From Centipeda artemidis DSM 19719 (GTDB lineage: Bacteria > Bacillota > Negativicutes > Selenomonadales > Selenomonadaceae): a stretch of DNA of 64,000 bases. This document shows, piece after piece, positions 8,616 to 16,911 of this stretch. The stretch is taken from assembly GCF_000426665.1 (NCBI RefSeq), contig NZ_KE384552.1, positions 53,360 through 117,359 of the forward strand, read 5' to 3'. How positions within the stretch are numbered: position 1 is the stretch's first letter; each line of letters starts with the position of its first letter. The translations under genes were made by a program, and so were the position numbers. Below the pieces are notes generated by a model. That model was not told where the DNA came from, searched no databases, and was given only the letters and a program-made list of their open reading frames with translations.

Positions 8616-9280
8616 CGTGCTCCCCCTTCCCTCTTTGCGGCGACCGCCGCGCGCAGCCATGCGAGCCACTGTGCCATGCCGTCCTCCATACGTGCGGAGA
8701 CGGGCAGGACGGCGATGCCCGGATGCAGCGCTGCGATGTCCCGCCGCGCCGCCGCCATGTCAAAATCGGTGTACGGCAGCAGATCGCATTTATTCAGCAA
8801 TGCCGCCGCAGACTCTTTGAAAATGAGCGGGTACTTGAGCGGTTTATCGTCGCCCTCCGTGACGGAGAGGACAACCGCCTTTGCGTCCTCGCCGAGCGCG
8901 AACTCGGCGGGGCAGACGAGATTGCCGACGTTCTCGATGACGATGAGGTCGAGCGCGGTGAGATCGAGCTGCGCAAATGCCGCTGCGACCATCGCCGCGT
9001 CGAGATGACAGCCGCCGCTCGTGTTGATCTGCACGACGGGCGCACCGCAGCGCTCGATGCGCGCCGCGTCCTTGTCCGTAAAGAGATCGCCCTCGACGAC
9101 CGCCGTGCGCAGCTCCCCAGCGAGCGCGGCGAGCGTCTTCTCAAGGAGCGTCGTCTTGCCCGCCCCGGGCGAGCCAAGGAGGTTCAGCGCGTAGATCCCA
9201 TGCCGCGCGAGGAGCGCGGCATTCTCTGCCGCCGCGTTCTCGTTGCGCCCGAGGATGGCCGCCTTCACGAGTACCTTCAT
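8612..9280 (-). CDS. hypB: Hydrogenase nickel incorporation GTPase HypB
   Basis: 222-residue SIMIBI-class GTPase that delivers Ni to the hydrogenase with HypA. P-loop GSPGAGKTTLLEK (about residues 36-48), metal/G2 region EGDLFTDKDA and NTSGGCHLDA, G4 LLNKCDLLPY. It lacks the N-terminal CxxCGC nickel site and the His-rich stretch found in many HypB proteins; a CxxCGC motif instead starts the small protein at 9630-9875 three genes upstream in the operon, so the site may have been split off. Confidence 0.95.
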   Translation of the reverse strand: MKVLVKAAILGRNENAAAENAALLARHGIYALNLLGSPGAGKTTLLEKTLAALAGELRTAVVEGDLFTDKDAARIERCGAPVVQINTSGGCHLDAAMVAAAFAQLDLTALDLIVIENVGNLVCPAEFALGEDAKAVVLSVTEGDDKPLKYPLIFKESAAALLNKCDLLPYTDFDMAAARRDIAALHPGIAVLPVSARMEDGMAQWLAWLRAAVAAKREGGAR

Positions 9281-9284
9281 CGTA

Positions 9285-9623
9285 TCATTCCATCTCTATA
9301 TAGTCGACGCGCATCTCGCGTCCGCCCGTCATCTCCAGCCCGCCCCCGCAGAGGGGACACAGGAGATCCTGCGGGCGTATATGCATCTCCCTGCCGCAGT
9401 CATGACAACGCCCCGTCAACGGCACGCGCTCCCATGTGAGCGCCGCCCCCGCCGCGATCGTTCCCCGCACAAGGGAGTCAAAGGCGAGGGAGAGCGACTC
9501 CGTTTCGACGCCTGCGAGTTCGCCGAGGATCAGATGTACCTCTGCAATATGCCGGGCATCATTTTGCCGTGCGTAGTCCATCGCAATGTCGACGATGCCC
9601 TCGGCGAGTGCCATCTCGTGCAT
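9285..9623 (-). CDS. hypA: Hydrogenase nickel metallochaperone HypA
   Basis: 112-residue HypA. It begins MHEMALAEGIVDIAMDY; the N-terminal Met-His is the Ni ligand. The zinc-binding part is CHDCGREMH...CPLCGG (about residues 70-92). Length is standard. It lies 4 nt upstream of hypB and 6 nt after the small CxxCGC protein. Confidence 0.95.
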   Translation of the reverse strand: MHEMALAEGIVDIAMDYARQNDARHIAEVHLILGELAGVETESLSLAFDSLVRGTIAAGAALTWERVPLTGRCHDCGREMHIRPQDLLCPLCGGGLEMTGGREMRVDYIEME

Positions 9624-9629
9624 AGAGGA

Positions 9630-9875
9630 TTACAGCTCCGCCGTGAGACCGTGCGCCTCGATCGTGCGCGCGATCTCCATGAGTTTCGTCTTCGCGGGGC
9701 TATAGTCCACGGTCGTCTCTCCGTCATGCACATGGATATGCACATAGAGGACGCCGGGGAGACCGAGCAGCGCGTTTTGCACCGCCGCCGCGTTCTCCTC
9801 CGTATAGCCCCGCACAAAGAACTGCATATGCGTTGTGCTCTCGGCGATCTCGCCGCAGCCGCAGTCTTTACACAT
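9630..9875 (-). CDS. Small CxxCGC protein with HMA-like fold, in hydrogenase operon
   Basis: 81 residues starting MCKDCGCGEIAES, like the high-affinity nickel motif that opens E. coli-type HypB (CxxCGC). The rest (MQFFVRGYTEENAAAVQNA, GVLYVHIHVHDGETTVDY, then a C-terminal helix) has a beta-alpha-beta-beta-alpha-beta pattern like a heavy-metal-associated domain, with His-x-His-x-His in one strand. The start at 9875 has AAGGAG 9 nt upstream; a longer form from 9971 (113 aa, ATGA overlap with cytochrome b) is also possible. Inferred role: nickel binding or transfer alongside HypA/HypB. Confidence 0.7.
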   Translation of the reverse strand: MCKDCGCGEIAESTTHMQFFVRGYTEENAAAVQNALLGLPGVLYVHIHVHDGETTVDYSPAKTKLMEIARTIEAHGLTAEL

Positions 9876-9967
9876 CGGATCATTCTCCTTCAGCGCAGGA
9901 ATCTGTACCTGCCGCTTCACATAATTGCGCATCTTGTGCAATGCGCGTTCACAATCATACAGCCCAA

Positions 9968-10651
9968 TCATTCAACATCTCTTGCGTCCGCCGGGGTATG
10001 CCGGAGCAGCTTGCTGCCCGCGAACATACTCGAGACTTCCGCTTCTCCTTCCATAAATTCCGATCGTACGACCAGATAGAAATGCCCGATGGCAAAGAGG
10101 ATGATGACCCACGCCATGTAATGATGGACGACGTGCGCCATGTACTCTCCGCCGAGGATGCGGTTCACCCAGCCGAATAGGATGCCGCCAATGGCGCTCG
10201 GCTCGGTCATGTAGTACATCGCGAATCCCGTCAGCACCTCGACCGCGACCATGCCGTAGAGCCCCGCGTACGCGGCGCGTGCGAGCGGATTGCGCAGGAA
10301 CGGCTTGTGCGAGAGTTTCAGGAACATGTAGTGCCGCGCGACCTCGATGGCGTCGCGGTAGTACATGAGACTCCAAAAATGCGGGAAGAGCCGGTCGCCG
10401 CGGTTGATGATAAACCCGTACACGCGCCCGATGAAGCCCGCGCAGAACGCGAACGCCGCGACAAAGTGAATGTTGCGGATGAGATTCATGAGGAGCGGCG
10501 AGTAGGTCGGCTCTGAGAACAGCATCGTCGGCGGCTTCGTGATGAGCAGCCCCGTCACGGACAGCACAACGATGGCAGCGACCATCAGCCAGTGAAAGAT
10601 GCGCAGGAAGGGACTAAAGAGGTAGTATTCCTTCCGTTCTTCTTGTTTCAT
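9968..10651 (-). CDS. hyaC: [NiFe]-hydrogenase cytochrome b subunit
   Basis: 227-residue membrane di-haem cytochrome b of the HyaC/HupC type, which passes electrons from the small subunit to the quinone pool. Four hydrophobic helices are visible, with candidate haem-ligand His residues in FHWLMVAAIVV, NIHFVAAFAFC, MAHVVHHYMAWV and GHFYLVV. It sits directly after the large-subunit gene, as is usual for group 1 uptake hydrogenases. Confidence 0.93.
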   Translation of the reverse strand: MKQEERKEYYLFSPFLRIFHWLMVAAIVVLSVTGLLITKPPTMLFSEPTYSPLLMNLIRNIHFVAAFAFCAGFIGRVYGFIINRGDRLFPHFWSLMYYRDAIEVARHYMFLKLSHKPFLRNPLARAAYAGLYGMVAVEVLTGFAMYYMTEPSAIGGILFGWVNRILGGEYMAHVVHHYMAWVIILFAIGHFYLVVRSEFMEGEAEVSSMFAGSKLLRHTPADARDVE

Positions 10652-10663
10652 GATGCGCGCCCC

Positions 10664-12577
10664 CTATTCGTCTACACGGATGCCCGCATAGGGATCTGTG
10701 GTCACGACGCGGATCGTCTCCCCCTTTGCGTTGAAGAGATGCGTCGAACACGCCATGCAGGGGTCAAAGGAGCGCACCGCCTTGACGATCTCGAGCGGCT
10801 TATCGGGGATCTTGACGGGCGTATCCATCATGGACGCCTCGAACGCGCCGTGCCCCTCCGCGTCGTCGCGCGGGCAGGCATTCCACGTCGTCGGGACGAC
10901 CGCCTGATAGTTCGCGACCTTGCCGTCCTTGATGACGACCCAATGACTGAGACCGCCGCGCGGGGCTTCGTAGAATCCGACGCCCTTTGCTTCCTTCGGC
11001 CACGAGGAGGGTTCCCACTTCTCGTTGTTGACGACCGTCGTGTCGCCGCTCTTGATGTTCGCGACAAGTTTGTCAAAGAAATATTTGCTGATCTCGGCTT
11101 GGAGCTGCGCGTCGAGCGCGCGCGCCGCCGTGCGTCCGACGGTCGAGGGCAGCCACGCTTCGGGCGGGACGCCGAGGACTTTGGTCACGGCGTCGACCTG
11201 ATCGACGATCATCTGCTCCGCCCATGTGAGTGTCCCAAGCAGTCCCTGTTTTGCCTTCGTATAGAGGACGATGTAGCGCGCGAGTGGGCCGACCTCGCAG
11301 AGCTTGCCGCGCCATTTGGGGGTCTTTAGCCAAGAGTATTTGCCCTGTTCGTTGAGCGCCTTCCACTCGGTCTTTGTGCCTTCCTTCGGCTCGGTGTAGT
11401 TCGGCTCCGTGACGCCCTCCCACGGATGGAGCGCGTTCTTGTCGCCATTCGGATATTTGTACCACGCGTGATCGACGCTCTCGGCGATGCCTGCGGGATC
11501 GGAGACGTCCTCCATCGTGAACTCATGCACCTTTGCCTGCATGACGCCGCCCGCGAAGTCCTCGACGACGCCGTTGCAGCGCACGAGGAGGTTCTTGAAG
11601 AAATCGCCGTTCGTCGCGCCCGAGAAGGGTTCCTCGGGGAACATGCCGAACGCGAGGCAGCGCTTTTTCGCAAGTCCGCCGCCGTGTGTATAGCCCTGCT
11701 TGACGTACATCGCGCCGATGGCGAGCACATCCGGCAGATAGTAGTCGTTCATCATGTCCCGCGCCGCGTTGATGGAGCGGTCGACGATAGCGAGCCGCGC
11801 CGCATTGATCGGGGCGTTGCCGTCCTCCATGGAGATGGAGCAGGGCATCCCGCCGAGAACGTAGTGCGGGTGCGGGTTCTTGCCGCCGAAGACGACGTGC
11901 GGGATAACGAGGTCCTTTTGTTTATCCAGCATCTCGAGGTAATGCGAGATCGCCATGAGGTGCACCTCAGGCGGCAGCATTTGAAAATCGGGGTGATCCC
12001 ACCACTGCGCGGAGAAGATGCCGAGCTGTCCGCTCTCGACGATCTTTTGAATCTTTGCCTTGAGCGCGGCGTAGTAGGAGGGCGTCGCGACAGGCATATC
12101 GTGCGGGTACGCCTCGGTGTCGAGTCCCGCGGGGCCGCGGAAGGGCAGGCGGTAGGTATCGAGCACCGTATTCTGGAGCGCCGCCGTCGCCGCGGGATCG
12201 GCTTTGAGCGCTTCGATGGGGCTCACCCAGTCCAGCGCGTGCAGATGATAGAAGTGGACAATATGATCGTGTTCTCCGAGCGATGCCGCGATGATGTTGC
12301 GAATGTAATGCGCGTTCTTCGGGATCGTGATGCCGAACGCATCCTCCACGGCGCGCAGACAGCCGAGCGCATGGGACGACGTGCAGACGCCGCAGATACG
12401 CTGGATATACGCCCACGCGTCGCGCGGGTCACGGTCGTGCATGACGAGCTCGAGCCCGCGCCATGCCGTGCCGGAAGAGATCGCATCCTGTACTTTCCCC
12501 GTTGCCTCGTCGACCTGAATCTCGACGCGCAGATGTCCCTCGATACGGGTAATCGGATCTACAACAACGTGTTTCAT
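10664..12577 (-). CDS. hyaB: [NiFe]-hydrogenase large subunit
   Basis: 637-residue catalytic subunit carrying the NiFe(CN)2CO centre. The two nickel-binding motifs are intact: RICGVCTSSHALGCLRAVEDA near residue 60 and DPCMACSTH near the C-terminus. Processing after that His would remove about 24 residues, matching the protease encoded at 8085-8615. The N-terminus VVVDPITRIEGHLRVEI is typical of group 1 membrane-bound uptake enzymes. The ATG overlaps the small-subunit stop (ATGA). Confidence 0.96.
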   Translation of the reverse strand: MKHVVVDPITRIEGHLRVEIQVDEATGKVQDAISSGTAWRGLELVMHDRDPRDAWAYIQRICGVCTSSHALGCLRAVEDAFGITIPKNAHYIRNIIAASLGEHDHIVHFYHLHALDWVSPIEALKADPAATAALQNTVLDTYRLPFRGPAGLDTEAYPHDMPVATPSYYAALKAKIQKIVESGQLGIFSAQWWDHPDFQMLPPEVHLMAISHYLEMLDKQKDLVIPHVVFGGKNPHPHYVLGGMPCSISMEDGNAPINAARLAIVDRSINAARDMMNDYYLPDVLAIGAMYVKQGYTHGGGLAKKRCLAFGMFPEEPFSGATNGDFFKNLLVRCNGVVEDFAGGVMQAKVHEFTMEDVSDPAGIAESVDHAWYKYPNGDKNALHPWEGVTEPNYTEPKEGTKTEWKALNEQGKYSWLKTPKWRGKLCEVGPLARYIVLYTKAKQGLLGTLTWAEQMIVDQVDAVTKVLGVPPEAWLPSTVGRTAARALDAQLQAEISKYFFDKLVANIKSGDTTVVNNEKWEPSSWPKEAKGVGFYEAPRGGLSHWVVIKDGKVANYQAVVPTTWNACPRDDAEGHGAFEASMMDTPVKIPDKPLEIVKAVRSFDPCMACSTHLFNAKGETIRVVTTDPYAGIRVDE

Positions 12578-13662
12578 TCGTGCACCTCTTTCTCATGCGC
12601 CGCAAGCTCTTTCTCGTGGAGATGCTTCTGCACGAGACTTGCGCCCGCGTGCGCCGCAACGCCGACTGCGGTCGCTACGGCAAGACCTGCGCCAACCATG
12701 TCGACGTCGATGCCGTTATACTCCGGGAGCCGGCGCGAGAACGGCGCCTGATCCCAGAAATTCGCGTTGCTGCACCCGATGCACGCCGCGCCCGATTGAA
12801 TCGGATACGACATGCCCTGATACCAGCGGAGATTGCCGCAGGAGTTGTACGTCTCGGGGCCCCTGCAGCCGAGATGATAGAGACACCAGCCCGCCTTTGC
12901 GCCCTCGTCGTCGTAGCGCTCGGCGAACATGCCCGCGTCAAAGAACGGGCGGCGGTAGCAGGTGTCGTGAATACGGTTGCCGTAGAACTGTTTCGGACGT
13001 CCCTCCGCATCGAGCGGCGGCAGCGTGCCGAAGAGGGCGACGTGCATAAGAACGCCCGTCATGACCTCGGGGATCGGCGGGCAGCCGGGGACGGCGATGT
13101 AGGGTTTCGCTCCGATGAGCGAGCGGATGCCGCGCGACTCCGTGGGATTCGGCGCCGCCGCCTGAATACCTCCCGAGGTGGCGCAGGTGCCGTAGGCGAC
13201 GACCGCCTTTGCCCCCTCGGCGACGCGTTTGAGCGTGTGCTCGAAGGAATGCCCGCCCGACATGCAGGTGTATGCATGTGTGCCGACCGCAACGCCGCCC
13301 TCGACGGCGAGAATGTATTCGCCGTGATACTTCTCCATTGTCTTTTCGAGGTGCTCCTCGAACGGCGCGCCGCAGCCCGCGCTCAGCACATGGCTGTACT
13401 CGAGCGCAATGCAGTTCAGTACGAGGTCGGAGGCGAGCGGCGCCCCCGAGCGGATGAACGACTCGTCACAGCCCGTACACTCGTGGCCGTGCAGCCAAAT
13501 GACGACCGGCAGCGGTTTGACCTCCGCCGCCTCAACGACCTTCGTGAGGTTGTCCGTGCTCAATCCCATGAGCGACGTCAGCGTAACGCAGGTTTTCAAA
13601 AAGCTGCGCCGGCTCATACCCTTCGCCAGGTATGCCTCCCATAGACTCTCCCTCTTGTCCAC
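12574..13662 (-). CDS. hyaA: [NiFe]-hydrogenase small subunit, Tat-exported
   Basis: About 362 residues. A twin-arginine signal (SRRSFLKTCVTLTSLMG) shows that the heterodimer acts outside the cytoplasmic membrane. Cluster ligands are visible: HECTGCDES, GTCATSGG and PGCPPIPEV for the proximal cluster, then CYRRP, CLYHLGCRGP, NSCGN and ACIGCSN for the others. A hydrophobic C-terminal helix (VDMVGAGLAVATAVGVAA) would anchor the complex beside cytochrome b. GTG at 13662 was chosen because AGGAGG lies 7 nt upstream; a TTG at 13680 precedes that site. First gene of the hydrogenase operon. Confidence 0.94.
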   Translation of the reverse strand: MDKRESLWEAYLAKGMSRRSFLKTCVTLTSLMGLSTDNLTKVVEAAEVKPLPVVIWLHGHECTGCDESFIRSGAPLASDLVLNCIALEYSHVLSAGCGAPFEEHLEKTMEKYHGEYILAVEGGVAVGTHAYTCMSGGHSFEHTLKRVAEGAKAVVAYGTCATSGGIQAAAPNPTESRGIRSLIGAKPYIAVPGCPPIPEVMTGVLMHVALFGTLPPLDAEGRPKQFYGNRIHDTCYRRPFFDAGMFAERYDDEGAKAGWCLYHLGCRGPETYNSCGNLRWYQGMSYPIQSGAACIGCSNANFWDQAPFSRRLPEYNGIDVDMVGAGLAVATAVGVAAHAGASLVQKHLHEKELAAHEKEVHE

Positions 13663-13716
13663 GCTCCTGCCTCCTAACAATAATACACAGGCGATTGCCT
13701 TTCGGCGCGGATAATA

Positions 13717-13748
13717 AATTCTTCCTATGAAGAATTCTTATTATTATA
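13717..13748 (-). promoter_or_regulatory. Candidate hydrogenase operon promoter with inverted-repeat operator
   Basis: On the minus strand a TATAAT (13748-13743) is followed at the expected start-site position by the perfect inverted repeat AATTCTTC-CTAT-GAAGAATT (13717-13736). No good -35 is seen. It is not an FNR box. The layout suggests repressor or activator control of the hydrogenase operon; the regulator is unknown. Confidence 0.5.
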
Positions 13749-13829
13749 CACCCGACGGGGCGAAAAAGATATATAATTCGCCCTCTTCCTCCAATCATTT
13801 TTATCTGCGCCAATCCCAATTTTATATAT

Positions 13830-14115
13830 AAAAAGGGGACCGCCTCCCGTGCCAAATGCACGACAAACAATCCCTCTGCATCCTGCGCGGCTGCTCATTC
13901 CGCACGGTAAGATCGCAAGCAGGTCTTGCGGCAGCGGTTATTCGTCGTTTCCTTTTCGATATGGGAAGGCGCGCGCATTTCTGCGCGTACCCGGTGCGCG
14001 CGGGGCGGAAGTCCCCCGGCGCAGGCGCAATATCATAGGCGAAGCCCTTAGATATTTTTGCTCGGAAACGCGGGACGATAGTAATTCTCTATCTGTCCCA
14101 TAGTTATTTAATGAT
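13830..14115 (-). ncRNA. Candidate structured non-coding RNA, about 285 nt
   Basis: No convincing ORF. Minus-strand transcription from the promoter at 14122-14150 would give, in order: a hairpin GGGACAGATAG/CTATCGTCCC, a hairpin around GGGCTTCGCCT closed by ATATC/GATAT, a GC-rich stem GGGG/CCCC, CGCGC/GCGCG, GCAAG/CTTGC, CGTGC-ATTTG-GCACG and finally GGGA-GGCGG-TCCC followed by CTTTTT. It does not match the tmRNA, SRP RNA or RNase P signatures I know. It could also be a long leader of the hydrogenase operon. Confidence 0.4.
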
Positions 14116-14121
14116 AGCTTC

Positions 14122-14150
14122 ATACTATCAGGATTCGCGTCCGCTGTCAA
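14122..14150 (-). promoter_or_regulatory. Sigma-A-type promoter for candidate RNA
   Basis: Minus strand: TTGACA (14150-14145), 17-nt spacer, TAGTAT (14127-14122). It points into a gene-free stretch and, beyond it, the hydrogenase operon. Confidence 0.55.
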
Positions 14151-14182
14151 TAATCTACGCGAATCGGCCGGAAAAATTTTAT

Positions 14183-15094
14183 TTATTGTTTGAATTTCAT
14201 CCTGTGCGCGAGTTTTTTCACCGTATCGCGCTCTTTCTCCGCCATGGTGTCCGGGCGGATCTCTGCCGGCTCGCCGTTGCGCGTGCTGTGGGCGAGTTCC
14301 TTCTCGTCCGCGCCGACGGCAATCACCGCGTAGGTGCTGACGGTGTTTTTCTTGAGATCTATGACGCGCTGCTGGAGCGTGTAGCGCAGCTCCTTGTAGT
14401 CCTCGTCATGCATGGCGCGGGCGAACTGCGCGCGCCCAAGCTCGTTGTAGAGGATGAGCTGCCAGTAGGAAATGGTGCCGTCTTTATTCCGGTGCATTTT
14501 GCCGCGGTCAACGAACCACCCGCGCCGCTCGTCGCCCTCAACGAAGACCCAGTGCCCCTCTGCAAGTGTGGGCGCTTTGAGATGGGGATTTACTTCGTAG
14601 ATCTTATCGATCAGCTTTTCGATCTCCGCGGTCACCTCGTCCACGGCGGCATTGATCTCATCCTCATCTTCCGTATCCGCCGTCCTGTCTGCGGCCATGG
14701 CGCTCTGCCATGCGTCCTTATCGCCGACATACGCATACCCCACCGGGCGGTCGTCTTTCGTGGGCGGGGCATCCGTTTCGTGTGCGGCATCGGCGCGCGC
14801 ACCATGCTCATCGGATGATACAGTGCTTTTTTCCTCTGTGCTGTCTTGGCCGCTTTCCTTGCCATTCTGTTTGACGCGGGTATCCTGCGGTTCCTCAACT
14901 TCGCCGCCGAGTTCGTCCATCTCCTCGGCGAGCTTCTTATCCTCGCTTGCGGGAGCGTCGTTCTTCGCCTCGTCTGCAGATGTTTCCTCCGCTGTGGTCA
15001 CCGTGTGGCTCTCCGATTTCTCCGCTGCGATACCGCAAACGGGGAGGAGTAAAATCCCTGCAGCGAGAAGATATGCGAACGATTTTGTTTGCAT
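14183..15094 (-). CDS. Secreted hypothetical protein with acidic linker
   Basis: 303 residues. A signal peptide (FAYLLAAGILLLPVCGIAA) is followed by a low-complexity acidic and Ser/Thr-rich linker (about residues 25-125) and a compact C-terminal part (about 150-303) with many aromatic residues (EGHWVFVEGDERRGWFVDRG, ISYWQLILYNELGRAQFA). The C-terminal part resembles small surface or envelope proteins that report on cell stress, but I do not recognise a named family. It is 29 nt downstream of the M23 peptidase and probably co-transcribed. Confidence 0.75.
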   Translation of the reverse strand: MQTKSFAYLLAAGILLLPVCGIAAEKSESHTVTTAEETSADEAKNDAPASEDKKLAEEMDELGGEVEEPQDTRVKQNGKESGQDSTEEKSTVSSDEHGARADAAHETDAPPTKDDRPVGYAYVGDKDAWQSAMAADRTADTEDEDEINAAVDEVTAEIEKLIDKIYEVNPHLKAPTLAEGHWVFVEGDERRGWFVDRGKMHRNKDGTISYWQLILYNELGRAQFARAMHDEDYKELRYTLQQRVIDLKKNTVSTYAVIAVGADEKELAHSTRNGEPAEIRPDTMAEKERDTVKKLAHRMKFKQ

Positions 15095-15123
15095 GACAAG
15101 ATTCCTTTCTCTCTATCTCTCTA

Positions 15124-16137
15124 TCAAAGGTACGGTGCCGGGTTCACGGGCTGTCCGTTCAGGCGCACCTCATAGTGCAGATGCGGCCCGGTGGAATGCC
15201 CTGTCGAGCCGACATAGGCGATGATCTGACCGCGGCGCACCTGTTCGCCCGCCGTAACGGCAACCGCCGAGGCGTGCCCGTAGCGGGTCATGACACCATT
15301 TCCATGATCGATATCAACCATGTTGCCGTAGCCGCTCCCGCTCCACCCGGCGGCAGTGACGACGCCGTCGGCAGTCGCCGTGATGGGTGTGCCGGTGTCG
15401 GCGGCAATATCGATGCCCTGATGGAACTCCGCTCCGCCAAAACGCAGACCGTAGGGCGAGCTGATGAAGCCGTCCGTCGGCCATCCGGTCGGGGTCGTGA
15501 CGGGCGCTGTGCCGCCAAGGCCAGACGCTCCCGGGTAGTTCTTCTGCACGATGCCGCTGAGTTCATCGAGCGATGCACGGCGCACGCCGATATGCCGCTC
15601 GAGCGCCGCGAGTGCCTCGCTGAGGTCGTCCGTTGTCGCACTGTGGGGCACCCCGCCCGTAGGCGCGGCGTCTCCGACCTGCGGATTGTCGTCCTCAGGC
15701 TGCGTCTCAGGGGCGCCGACGATGGCGCGCAGTCCGTCCTCCGTGCGGCGGAGCTTGCCCAGCTCCTCTTCGAGCGCGGCAGCTTTTTTCGACACCGTGA
15801 GGATCTGCTCCTGCTGTATGCGGTTCGCCTCGCGCAGCTGTGCCGTCTCCGCCTCATGACGGTAAGAGTGCATGAGCGTGTAGACTGAGAGCGCGGATGC
15901 GCCGATGAGTACGGCAAGTCCCGCGCCCGCCCCGACGGCAAGCATCCGCACAGCGCGCAGGGAGAGATGTACCGAGCGCGTCACATCGCTCTCTGTGTCA
16001 AAGAGCCGGAGTGTAAAGCGTTTTCCCACAGCTTCTGTGGATGTGGGAGGAACGGTAATGTGATTTGTGCTGTTGTTTATGCTGTTATCTTCGTTGTTGT
16101 TTATGTTGTTTGTGTTATTATCCATGTTATTTCCCAT
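15124..16137 (-). CDS. M23-family peptidoglycan endopeptidase, membrane-anchored
   Basis: 337 residues. N-terminal Asn-rich cytoplasmic tail (about 1-27), a transmembrane helix (MLAVGAGAGLAVLIGASAL), a coiled coil (EAETAQLREANRIQQEQ to about residue 130), and a C-terminal LytM/M23 domain with the zinc motifs HQGIDIAADTG (HxxxD) and GPHLHYEVRL (HxH). It should cut peptide cross-bridges in the cell wall or help control other hydrolases. The coiled coil plus LytM layout is that of EnvC/MepM-like proteins; the catalytic residues look complete. Confidence 0.88.
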   Translation of the reverse strand: MGNNMDNNTNNINNNEDNSINNSTNHITVPPTSTEAVGKRFTLRLFDTESDVTRSVHLSLRAVRMLAVGAGAGLAVLIGASALSVYTLMHSYRHEAETAQLREANRIQQEQILTVSKKAAALEEELGKLRRTEDGLRAIVGAPETQPEDDNPQVGDAAPTGGVPHSATTDDLSEALAALERHIGVRRASLDELSGIVQKNYPGASGLGGTAPVTTPTGWPTDGFISSPYGLRFGGAEFHQGIDIAADTGTPITATADGVVTAAGWSGSGYGNMVDIDHGNGVMTRYGHASAVAVTAGEQVRRGQIIAYVGSTGHSTGPHLHYEVRLNGQPVNPAPYL

Positions 16138-16228
16138 GTTATCGGTGGATTCTTATCGCCGATATTGAATGAATACTCCTCTATGCAGGCGTTCATATTT
16201 TTCGTTCCTCTATCCTACTCTGCACAAA

Positions 16229-16257
16229 TGAAAACCTGCTGAGTTTTCAGCAGGTCG
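16229..16257 (-). terminator. Terminator after the toxin-antitoxin remnant
   Basis: Stem CCTGCTGA/TCAGCAGG, followed on the minus strand by TTTTCATTT. It begins directly after the TAA of the YoeB-like fragment. Confidence 0.65.
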
Positions 16258-16493
16258 TTATTCGTAATGTCCTTTGCACGACAAAAGTTCTATAAAGTCG
16301 TTTGTGATGCGATAGACGAGCCGATTCTGCTCGTCAATGCGTCCGGATCGATCAATTCATGAGGGATACCTTTGCCGGCATTGAGCTGTGAGATTCCTCG
16401 CCGAAGATGTCTCATATTGCTCTCTGAGCAGAACACGTCTGAAATTCTCTCTGCTGATTCTGTATCGCAAAGTTCTACGTTCTCATGCGACAT
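16258..16493 (-). pseudogene. Broken YefM-YoeB toxin-antitoxin pair
   Basis: From an ATG at 16493 with a GGAG site, the reading frame gives a YefM/Phd-type antitoxin C-terminal half (CSESNMRHLRRGISQLNAGK, GIPHELID). In another frame the DNA continues as a Txe/YoeB toxin tail: RIDEQNRLVYRITNDFIELL, then SCKGHYE and TAA at 16258. The antitoxin N-terminus and most of the toxin are missing, and the joint is a frameshift. A family B element lies just upstream and may have caused the loss. The residual 69-codon ORF could still be translated. Confidence 0.7.
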
Positions 16494-16528
16494 ATCGTTA
16501 CTCCTACTACAAGGTTTTGTATTTAATC

Positions 16529-16656
16529 GCGGCTCAGGGTATCTTTCTCGCTGCTTCGCAACGGAAAATACGCTGTTTCTTCGGTTCGGGGGCATATTCT
16601 TGTCGCTGCGCAAACGGCGTGCGCGTCACGCCCGATGATAAAAGATACTGCGCCGC
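16529..16656. mobile_element. Family B MITE-like element, internally deleted
   Basis: Left end GCGGCTCAGGGTATCTTTC is nearly identical to 2309 and 21042; right end AAAAGATACTGCGCCGC is its degenerate inverse. Only about 128 bp, so most of the body is missing. It lies just upstream of the antitoxin remnant. Confidence 0.6.
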
Positions 16657-16853
16657 ACCGCCGGGCAGTACTGCGGCGCGGCGACATCTGTACGGAACGA
16701 AAATGTCGGAGCACGCCGCCCCCTATGGGGGTAAAAGCTCCGCGACCGCGAATACGCCCCCTCACCGTGCGATAGAAAACGGCGATACACCTCATACGGC
16801 AATCAACGGCACACCGTACATCCGCTTATATAGCGGAAAGATATACGTTCCAT
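16657..16853. other. Intergenic stretch, no gene recognised
   Basis: Between the family B element and the long palindrome. No ORF with a ribosome site is supported; short GC-rich repeats are present. Confidence 0.4.
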
Positions 16854-16911
16854 GCCGCCATATATCGATACAGGGCACGGCGTGCCGTGCCCTGTATCGA
16901 TATATGGCGGC
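16854..16911. repeat. 58-bp perfect palindrome
   Basis: Two 28-bp arms (GCCGCCATATATCGATACAG and GGCACGGC, then the inverse) separated by GT. Parts recur at 5650-5700 and 21383. As DNA it could form a cruciform; as RNA a very stable hairpin. Confidence 0.85.

Noticed and set aside
13849-14103. 84-codon plus-strand ORF in the gap before the secreted protein
   Set aside because: No ribosome site and Arg/Pro-rich composition; minus-strand RNA structure explains the region better.
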